Shown here: positions 52,745 to 58,819 of the stretch, piece after piece
Layout: each line of letters starts with the position of its first letter
Position numbering within the stretch: position 1 is the stretch's first letter
Source of the DNA: Flavobacterium caeni
Lineage (GTDB): Bacteria; Bacteroidota; Bacteroidia; Flavobacteriales; Flavobacteriaceae
Direction: 5' to 3'
Length of the DNA stretch: 64,000 nt
NCBI RefSeq assembly: GCF_900101895.1
Contig: NZ_FMVF01000010.1
Coordinates: 1-64,000, forward strand
Translations under genes and position numbers: made by a program
The notes under the pieces: generated by a model
What the model was told of the DNA's origin: nothing
Database searches by the model: none
Seen by the model: the letters and a program-made list of their open reading frames with translations, nothing else

Positions 52745-53893
52745 ATGCAGTTCTCGGAACGAAAAAACTTTACCCGCTGGATCCTGATCGCCGCGTCCTT
52801 TGTGATCGTGACGCTGATCCTTTGGAACACCTATATGTTTTTCCAGATCTTCAAGAACGAGGAGCGCATCAAGATGGAACATTGGGCCGAGGCGCAAAAG
52901 ACGCTGCTCAACGCCAACGAATTCACCGACTTGGAGCTGCCGCTGAACGTCATCAGCCACAACACCACCATCCCGATCATCCAGACCGACGAAAAGGACA
53001 GCATCATCAACATGGCCAACATCGACGAAAAGGTGGCCAAAAGCGCTGTAGAATCGAAGGCGCTGTTGCGCAAAATCAAGAACGAAAACGACCGGATCGC
53101 GGTAGAATATGTGCCGGGCAAGTTCCAGTACCTGTACTACGGGAATTCGTCGCTACTCAACAAACTCAAGTACTATCCCGTTGCGTTGGTGCTCATCATT
53201 GTGCTGTTTGGCGCCTTGGTGTACAACTTTTACAAAAGCACCAAGATGGCCACGCAAAACAAGCTGTGGGCCGGGATGGCCAAGGAAACCGCGCACCAGA
53301 TCGGCACGCCGTTGTCGTCTTTGCTGGGTTGGATCGAAATCATGAAGGCCGACAATGTAGACGAAACCACGGTCACCGAAGTCGAGAAAGATGTGTCGCG
53401 TTTGCAGACCATCGCCGACCGTTTTTCGAAGATCGGCTCCGAACCGGTGCTCGAACGGCAAGACATTGTGGCGGCCACGCGTGAATCGTACGATTACCTG
53501 AAGTCGCGCGCATCGAGCCAGATCAAATTCTCGCTTACCGCCCCAGACCACAAGCAAATGGTGTCCTTTAACGCCGCGCTGCACAGCTGGACGATCGAAA
53601 ACCTCGTCAAGAATGCGATCGATGCGATGAAAGGCAAAGGCACGTTGGCCGTCGAGATCATCGACGCGGGTGCGTTCGTCAAGATCAGGGTATCGGACAC
53701 CGGAAAAGGCATCCCCAAAAACCAATTCAAAAGCGTATTCGAACCGGGCTTTACGACCAAGAAACGCGGCTGGGGATTAGGTTTGTCGCTCACCAAGCGC
53801 ATCGTAGAGGAATACCACAAAGGTAAAATCAAGGTGCGTTCGTCTGAACTGAACAAGGGAACGACCATGCAGGTCACGTTCAAAAAGTCATAA
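52745..53893 (+). CDS. Membrane sensor histidine kinase
   Basis: The 382-residue kinase has two membrane helices (about 11-32 and 140-160) flanking a periplasmic sensor segment. The dimerisation/phospho-acceptor box is WAGMAKETAHQIGTPLSSL, with the likely phosphorylated histidine in AHQIGTP. ATPase motifs are NLVKNAIDAM (N box), VSDTGKGIP (G1) and GWGLGLSLTKRI (G2). The start at 52745 (MQFSERKNF) is preferred and follows a TATATTTACC promoter-like box. No response regulator is adjacent. Confidence 0.92.
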   Translation: MQFSERKNFTRWILIAASFVIVTLILWNTYMFFQIFKNEERIKMEHWAEAQKTLLNANEFTDLELPLNVISHNTTIPIIQTDEKDSIINMANIDEKVAKSAVESKALLRKIKNENDRIAVEYVPGKFQYLYYGNSSLLNKLKYYPVALVLIIVLFGALVYNFYKSTKMATQNKLWAGMAKETAHQIGTPLSSLLGWIEIMKADNVDETTVTEVEKDVSRLQTIADRFSKIGSEPVLERQDIVAATRESYDYLKSRASSQIKFSLTAPDHKQMVSFNAALHSWTIENLVKNAIDAMKGKGTLAVEIIDAGAFVKIRVSDTGKGIPKNQFKSVFEPGFTTKKRGWGLGLSLTKRIVEEYHKGKIKVRSSELNKGTTMQVTFKKS

Positions 53894-53917
53894 AAAAAAC
53901 CGACGTGACGTCGGTTT
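53893..53917. terminator. Bidirectional terminator between the kinase and HIT genes
   Basis: AAACCGACG and CGTCGGTTT pair around TGA, with A and T runs outside, between convergent genes. Confidence 0.8.
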
Positions 53918-53922
53918 GAATT

Positions 53923-54312
53923 TTACAGGTTGGCCGCAATGGCGTGGGCCAAATCTTCGAACTCGTGTTTTTCCAGTTTTACTTTGCGCTCAAAACGCAT
54001 GTCGTCCATGTCCTGCAACGGGATCAAATGGACGTGCACATGCGGCACCTCGAGCCCTACGACGGCCACGCCGATGCGTTTGCACGGCACCGTTTTCTCG
54101 AGCGCCTTGGCGATTTTTCGGGAAAATTGCATTAGCGCCAGATAATGGTCTTCGTCCATGTCGAAAATCTTGTTGATTTCCTGCTTTGGTACGCACAGCG
54201 TATGGCCCTTGGCGTTCGGGTTGACGTCGAGAAAGGCGATGAAATTCTCGTCCTCGGCCACTTTGTAGCTCGGGATCTCGCCGTTGATGATTTTGGTAAA
54301 TATCGAACCCAT
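53923..54312 (-). CDS. HIT-family nucleotide hydrolase
   Basis: The 129-residue protein is a histidine-triad hydrolase (HINT/Fhit type) that cleaves nucleoside phosphoramidates or dinucleotides. It opens SIFTKIINGEIPSYKVAED and has NPNAKGHTLCVPK. The triad HVHVHLIP (about 96-103) carries the catalytic histidine. The start at 54312 is preferred because the longer frame runs back through greA. It lies 34 bp after greA and is probably cotranscribed with it. Confidence 0.95.
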   Translation of the reverse strand: MGSIFTKIINGEIPSYKVAEDENFIAFLDVNPNAKGHTLCVPKQEINKIFDMDEDHYLALMQFSRKIAKALEKTVPCKRIGVAVVGLEVPHVHVHLIPLQDMDDMRFERKVKLEKHEFEDLAHAIAANL

Positions 54313-54346
54313 GATCTGATGTTCTTTTGACTTTTGACTTTCGATT

Positions 54347-54823
54347 CTAGTCGCGCGACACTTCGAGGACCTCGAATTTAAGCGTCCCGTTCGGTACGGT
54401 AATCTCGGCGATTTCACCCACCGATTTGCCCAGCAAGCCTTTGCCGATGGGCGAGGTTACCGAAATTTTTCCCGTTTTGAGATCGGCTTCACTTTCGGCC
54501 ACGAGCGTATACTTCATCTCCTGCCCGTTCGCCTGGTTCTTGATTTTGACGTTCGACAACACCAACACCTTCGAGGTGTCGAGCTGCGACTCATCGATAA
54601 GCCTTGCGTTGGCGTATACCTCCTCGAGTTTGCCGATACGCATCTCGAGCAGGCCTTGGGCCTCTTTGGCCGCATCGTATTCTGCATTTTCAGACAGGTC
54701 GCCTTTGTCGCGCGCGTCTGCTATATCTTGCGACGCTTTGGGGCGCGCCACGTTTTTCAAATGGTCTAATTCGTCCTTTAACTTCTTTAATCCTTCTGCG
54801 GTGTAATAAGATACTGCACTCAT
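54347..54823 (-). CDS. greA: Transcription elongation factor GreA
   Basis: GreA rescues backtracked RNA polymerase by stimulating transcript cleavage. The 158-residue protein has the N-terminal coiled coil with the acidic tip DKGDLSENAEYDAAKEAQ, which reaches the polymerase active site. The C-terminal FKBP-like domain has TSPIGKGLLGKSVGEIAEI. The start at 54823 (MSAVSYYTAEG) fits the family; an ATG four codons upstream is possible. A hairpin with a T-run lies in its leader. Confidence 0.97.
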   Translation of the reverse strand: MSAVSYYTAEGLKKLKDELDHLKNVARPKASQDIADARDKGDLSENAEYDAAKEAQGLLEMRIGKLEEVYANARLIDESQLDTSKVLVLSNVKIKNQANGQEMKYTLVAESEADLKTGKISVTSPIGKGLLGKSVGEIAEITVPNGTLKFEVLEVSRD

Positions 54824-54844
54824 AATCTTGGTCATTTATAAACA

Positions 54845-54868
54845 GAAAAAATCCCTTTACGGGGATTC
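54845..54868 (-). promoter_or_regulatory. Hairpin plus T-run in the greA leader
   Basis: On the minus strand AATCCC and GGGATT pair around CGTAAA and are followed by TTTTTT. It lies 22 bases before the greA start and just after a candidate -7 box. It may act as an attenuator, a transcript-end signal or a stabilising 5' stem. Confidence 0.6.
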
Positions 54869-54873
54869 TCTTG

Positions 54874-54881
54874 CAAAGATA
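54874..54881 (-). promoter_or_regulatory. Candidate -7 box (TATCTTTG) for greA
   Basis: TATCTTTG on the minus strand fits TAnnTTTG. Transcription would begin near 54868, close to the leader hairpin. Confidence 0.5.
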
Positions 54882-54978
54882 ATTGTATTTTGCGTCGGTA
54901 TAATTATATGTTAATCATATAGCAGCCAAAGGTAAATAATTTAATTTTGTCCGCAACGCTGTTTTAACAAATATTATA

Positions 54979-55407
54979 ATGAAAAAAACGATTTCGCTGT
55001 GGTTGCTCGCATCTGTATTTTTGGCTTGTGACAAGGATTCCAATACGCGCAACGTCAATCCGTATTTGCCCGAATATTCGTTTTCTGTTTCCATCAATAC
55101 CAGCTTGCCGCAATACAGCGGGCTCAACTCCCCGATCAATCCGGTTCCGGTAGACATCGAGGGTGCGGGTGTGAGCGGACTCATTGTCATGAAAGTCTCG
55201 GACACCGATTACCGTGCGTGGGAAGCCGCCTGCCCGAACCAGTATCCGACGGCCTGTTCCAAGATGTCGATCAAGAATGCCACAACGGCCCAGTGCAGTT
55301 GCGAGAACTTCGAATACAACCTGCTCACGGGCGTGGGTGGCGGCGGTTATACGATGCGCCCGTACCGTTATGAGATCCAGGGTTCGGTGGTGCGTATTTA
55401 CAATTGA
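54979..55407 (+). CDS. Rieske-like lipoprotein lacking the histidine ligands
   Basis: The 142-residue protein has a lipoprotein signal (KKTISLWLLASVFLAC). Its C-terminal half has the layout of a Rieske domain: WEAACPNQYPTACS, then CSCENFEYNLLTG, then a Gly-rich turn and MRPYRYEIQG. In a true Rieske site the two boxes are CxH and CxxH; here they read CPN and CSCEN. The histidine ligands are therefore missing, and a normal 2Fe-2S Rieske cluster is unlikely. Family identity is an inference from this pattern. It stands alone. Confidence 0.7.
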   Translation: MKKTISLWLLASVFLACDKDSNTRNVNPYLPEYSFSVSINTSLPQYSGLNSPINPVPVDIEGAGVSGLIVMKVSDTDYRAWEAACPNQYPTACSKMSIKNATTAQCSCENFEYNLLTGVGGGGYTMRPYRYEIQGSVVRIYN

Positions 55408-55451
55408 TCGCGTTTTTGGGCGTAGGAAAATGTACAGTTTTTATGTAGGCC

Positions 55452-55741
55452 GGGTATTGAAAAAATTTGTAGTTTGTCCCTAGTAAGGGCAGGGGGAGTA
55501 AGGTTTACCCCTAACTAATTGCGATGATAGTCGGTTATAGAAAATCTGTAGTTTTTGTTAATTTTTTCACCCTTTCTTGTTGGGGTTTCGGGTTGGATTT
55601 TTTTAGTCGTACTGAAGATTTCCTGTAAGAAGGGTATTTAAAAATTTTGTAGTTTGCCACCAGTAAGGGCAGGGGGAGTAAGGTTTACCCCTAACTAATT
55701 GCGATGATAGTCGGTTATAGAAAATCTGTACTTTTTGTTAA
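55452..55741 (+). repeat. Two 110-bp direct repeats, exact 180-bp period
   Basis: Copies at 55452-55561 and 55632-55741 differ at about six positions and are identical over 69 bp (55482-55550 and 55662-55730). Each contains a nested hairpin: AGT..ACT outside AGGGG (55491-55495) and CCCCT (55508-55512). The rest of the 473-bp gap between convergent genes shows no gene. Confidence 0.85.
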
Positions 55742-55826
55742 AGTTTCCCGACGTTGATTTTTAGGATTGTTCCCAAAGCCGTTACCCGTTTTTTCTGACT
55801 GCAAATCGCGCGGTGCTCCTGGTCTC

Positions 55827-55858
55827 CAAAAAAAAATCCCGATGCCAGAACACCGGGA
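55827..55858 (-). terminator. Rho-independent terminator after the TonB receptor gene
   Basis: On the minus strand TCCCGGTG..CATCGGGA forms a stem followed by nine T. It lies 23 bases past the receptor stop. Confidence 0.8.
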
Positions 55859-55880
55859 CTCTTCCACTAAATAAAATAAT

Positions 55881-58169
55881 CTAAAACTTCAAGGTCAGTC
55901 CCGCAAGGAAGTTGATGCCTGCTTGCGGATAGTACCCCGCGCCTTCGATGATGGTGATGGCCGGCGGGTTTGAAAAATCGTCGTCGTAGGTATAGAAATA
56001 GCCGTTGCTCTCGTACTCGTAATCGAACAGGTTGTTGAGCAATCCGCTGATGGTGATCGACTCGAACACTTTTTTGGTCTCGATTGTATACGACACACTC
56101 AAATCGCTCACCGCATACGACTCGAGCTTAGAAGCCTGCGAATCGATGTTGCCCATGTACTGATCGCCCACAAACTTACTCAAAAGCGTCGCCTGGAACC
56201 CTTTGAACGGCAACCACTGGATCTGGTTGGCGGCAATCACGCCCGGAGAGAACGCAATGTGCGTGTCGCCCAAATTTTGCAACTGTCCATCGCGTTGGAA
56301 ATAAAAGTCCTGATTGCGGTTTTGGCTTACCGTCAAATTCGGTTTGACATACAGTTTGGGCGTGACGCGTATCACCGCTTCGGCCTCGACACCCATGCGG
56401 TAGCTGTCGCCCACATTTTCGCGTACGGGCGCACCTACATCGTCGAGCGCGCCGGTCAACACCAATTGGTTCTTGTACTTCATGTAGTAGCCGTTGATGT
56501 TCAACCGAACCGCCGACGTATTCAAACGCCAACCCAATTCAAAATCGTCGAGCTGCTCGGGCTCGGGGTTGCCGCTTTCGTAGTCGCTGCGGTTGGGCTC
56601 GCGGTTGGCGCGGGCATACGACGCATAAACGGTATGCTTGCCATTGACCGCGTAAGTCAAGCCCGCCTTGGGGTTAAAAAACGAAAACGAATCGTCTACC
56701 AATCCCGTGTCGTTGCCGTTGGCTTCATAGTTCACGTTGCGGTACTGCAAATCGGCATAGGCCGACAATCCGCCCACAATGCCTACGGTGGCCTTGGCAA
56801 AGACGTTGCCGTCGGTTTTGACCGCATCGTCGTCATAGTATTTGTCGCCCAGTTCGCCATCAGAAAAATAACGCGCCCAAATGACTTTGCCGTAGTGCGC
56901 GCCTTCGTATTTGTTCCAGCCGCCGCCCACGATCACGTCGAACCGGTCGTTTTTAAAATTCACCGAGCCCGTCGCGCCGTAAAAGTCGTTGTCAAGCCAT
57001 TTTTGACGTACCAGATCGGTCGCATCTACGCCGGTCACGGGTGGTGTCATCGCAAAATCCTCGAACGCGGCGTCTTCTTCATAGTTCTCGTAGTAGCCCT
57101 TGCCTTTGGTGTAATGCAACGCGAGGTTGGTGCTGAACCGCAAACCGATCTTTTGGTTCCAGTGCAATTGGTAGTGGTCCTGCTGGTAGTTGTCGGTTTC
57201 GTTGTCGTAAAAACGCGTGTTGCCGAACTCGTCGGTGAATTGGCCCGCGGTGTTGTAGGTACGGTCGTGCTTTAACTTTTCGGGATCTTCAAGTCCGTTC
57301 CACGATTGGTACGTTTTTTCGGTACCGCCAAACGCGAGCGCCTTGATGAGTGTGGTTTGGCCCACATAGGTACCTTGCAGGAAGTAGGATTTCAACGTCG
57401 ATTCGGCGCGGTCGATGAACCCATCGGAATGAAGGTTCGACAAACGTCCCGCGAGTTCAAAACGATCGTGGAGCAACCCCGAACTGAACTTGACCGTATG
57501 TTTGCGCGTGTTGAAACTGCCGAACGAATTGGAAATCTCGCCCGAAGCCTTTTGCGCATAATTGTCGGTGAGCATGTTCAAGCTCGCCCCGAAAGCGCCC
57601 GCACCGTTGGTCGAAGTCCCCACGCCGCGCTGCAATTGCAAACTCTCGACCGACGAAGCAAAATCGGGCATGTTTACCCAAAACGTACCGTGGCTTTCCG
57701 AGTCGTTATACGGAATACCGTTGATGGTGATGTTGACGCGCGTGGCGTCGCTTCCCCTTACGCGGATGCCCGTGTACCCGATCCCGTTTCCCGCATCCGA
57801 AGTCGTGACCACCGATGGCAGAAAGTTCATCAGCGTCGGGATGTCCTGACCGAGGTTGCGCGGGGCGATCTCGTCTTTTTTGAGGTTCGAAAAACTCACG
57901 GGCGTCTTGGCATTGGCGCGTACGGCCGATACCAAAACCTCATCGAGCGGTTGGATTTGGGTGGAATCTTTGGGTTGCTCCTGCGAGAAAACCGACGCTG
58001 TAGTTAGTAGAAAAGCTGTAACGGTGGCCGCGTGAGGGATTGCAGTGAACCCGAGCCTGAAAGGCGAACTGGCGAAGCAAATCCTTTTTGGGTTTTCAGA
58101 CCCAAAAAGATTGAAACGAAAAGCCCGACCCTTGTGGTCACGCCCAAAATTTTTGAATAAAGTTTTCAT
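55881..58169 (-). CDS. TonB-dependent outer-membrane receptor (probable thiamine receptor)
   Basis: The 762-residue protein has a plug domain with LDEVLVSAVRANAKTPVSFS, GYTGIRVRGSDATRVNITIN and GIPYNDSESHGTFW. A 22-strand barrel region follows, ending in the strand NFLAGLTLKF. A TPP riboswitch lies 83 bp upstream, so the likely substrate is thiamine or its phosphate; this is inferred from the regulation. The N-terminus is odd: about 46 residues separate MKTLFKNF from the hydrophobic ATVTAFLLTTASVFSQ, and they coincide with a repeat element (58031-58142) in frame. No internal start is available, so an extended signal peptide is expected. Confidence 0.93.
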   Translation of the reverse strand: MKTLFKNFGRDHKGRAFRFNLFGSENPKRICFASSPFRLGFTAIPHAATVTAFLLTTASVFSQEQPKDSTQIQPLDEVLVSAVRANAKTPVSFSNLKKDEIAPRNLGQDIPTLMNFLPSVVTTSDAGNGIGYTGIRVRGSDATRVNITINGIPYNDSESHGTFWVNMPDFASSVESLQLQRGVGTSTNGAGAFGASLNMLTDNYAQKASGEISNSFGSFNTRKHTVKFSSGLLHDRFELAGRLSNLHSDGFIDRAESTLKSYFLQGTYVGQTTLIKALAFGGTEKTYQSWNGLEDPEKLKHDRTYNTAGQFTDEFGNTRFYDNETDNYQQDHYQLHWNQKIGLRFSTNLALHYTKGKGYYENYEEDAAFEDFAMTPPVTGVDATDLVRQKWLDNDFYGATGSVNFKNDRFDVIVGGGWNKYEGAHYGKVIWARYFSDGELGDKYYDDDAVKTDGNVFAKATVGIVGGLSAYADLQYRNVNYEANGNDTGLVDDSFSFFNPKAGLTYAVNGKHTVYASYARANREPNRSDYESGNPEPEQLDDFELGWRLNTSAVRLNINGYYMKYKNQLVLTGALDDVGAPVRENVGDSYRMGVEAEAVIRVTPKLYVKPNLTVSQNRNQDFYFQRDGQLQNLGDTHIAFSPGVIAANQIQWLPFKGFQATLLSKFVGDQYMGNIDSQASKLESYAVSDLSVSYTIETKKVFESITISGLLNNLFDYEYESNGYFYTYDDDFSNPPAITIIEGAGYYPQAGINFLAGLTLKF
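58031..58142 (+). repeat. Dispersed hairpin element, copy 3, inside the receptor signal region
   Basis: Outer arms CGTGA (58031-58035) and TCACG (58138-58142) can pair, and so can inner arms CTTTTTGGG (58084-58092) and CCCAAAAAG (58101-58109). ATCCTTTT before the hairpin, AAAAGAT after it, and GGATTG near the outer left arm match copies 1 and 2. Confidence 0.6.
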
Positions 58170-58251
58170 TCGTAATGATTTACGAATAAAAGGGGCAATT
58201 ATTCTTGGTTAAAAATTAAAATTGGTTCCTGTGACGCGGCGTGCACTCCGG

Positions 58252-58330
58252 TCATGTGTTCCTTGGCAGCATTACCTGCCCAGGTTCTACGGGTATAATC
58301 TCAGCCCTTGGTAGAGCACCCCTTTGAGAC
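58252..58330 (-). promoter_or_regulatory. TPP riboswitch (THI element)
   Basis: Read on the minus strand the sequence shows the conserved TPP core: GGGGTGCT, GGGCTGAGAT (58298-58307), TATACCCGTAGAACCTG, GGTAATGC (58269-58276) and CCAAGGAAC. It lies between a TACATTTG promoter-like box and the TonB receptor gene. It is expected to shut off the receptor when thiamine pyrophosphate is abundant. Confidence 0.93.
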
Positions 58331-58334
58331 GGTG

Positions 58335-58342
58335 CAAATGTA
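58335..58342 (-). promoter_or_regulatory. Candidate -7 box (TACATTTG) for the riboswitch-receptor transcript
   Basis: TACATTTG on the minus strand would start transcription near 58329, at the 5' edge of the riboswitch. Confidence 0.6.
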
Positions 58343-58415
58343 GTATTTTAAATTCTAAATTTTGAATTTTAAATGTTCGCAATGCATTTAAAATTTAAAA
58401 TTCAACATTTAAAAT
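58343..58415. repeat. AT-rich inverted array between arfB and the riboswitch
   Basis: TTTTAAATTC..AATTTTGAATTTTAAATG faces CATTTAAAATTTAAAATTC..CATTTAAAAT around TTCGCAATG. It resembles the TTTGGAA arrays in layout but not in unit sequence. It probably acts as a terminator for arfB. Confidence 0.6.
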
Positions 58416-58417
58416 AA

Positions 58418-58819
58418 TCAAAGCCGTGGTTTTTGCCTTGATTGCTTAATCTCCGACTGGTTCCGCTTTTCCTTAATGCGTTTTTCGATGACCGAACGCG
58501 GCACCTTAGTGGGTTTGCGTTTTTTGGGCACGACCAGCGCTTTTTGGATCAACTTGAGAAAACGTTTGGTGACGATGTCTTTGTTTTTGAGTTGGCTGCG
58601 GTCGTCATCGGCGGTGAGGATGAGCAGATTTTCGGTCGTTAGTCGTGTGGCGAGGTTTTTTTCGACCAATGCTTTTTCGTCGTCGGACAAACTTTGCGAG
58701 GCGTTCAAATCGAAAGTCAGCACGACCTTAGACGATACTTTATTGACATTTTGCCCGCCCGCGCCGCCACTTCTGACGGCTTTGAATTGCAATTCCGATA
58801 GGGTTTTTTCGGCGTCCAT
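58418..58819 (-). CDS. arfB: Peptidyl-tRNA hydrolase ArfB (alternative ribosome rescue)
   Basis: ArfB (YaeJ) frees ribosomes stalled on broken mRNA by hydrolysing peptidyl-tRNA. The 133-residue protein has the GGQ loop in RSGGAGGQNVNKVSSKVVL and a basic C-terminal tail (KRIKEKRNQSEIKQSRQK) that enters the mRNA channel. The start at 58819 overlaps the upstream stop (TAATG), so it is coupled to the kinase-DUF4301 gene. A longer frame to 59059 is rejected because the extension is antisense-like. Confidence 0.95.
   Translation of the reverse strand: MDAEKTLSELQFKAVRSGGAGGQNVNKVSSKVVLTFDLNASQSLSDDEKALVEKNLATRLTTENLLILTADDDRSQLKNKDIVTKRFLKLIQKALVVPKKRKPTKVPRSVIEKRIKEKRNQSEIKQSRQKPRL

Noticed and set aside
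55452..55741. CRISPR-like repeat pair
   Set aside because: Only two 110-bp copies with one 70-bp interval and no cas genes; the layout does not fit a CRISPR.
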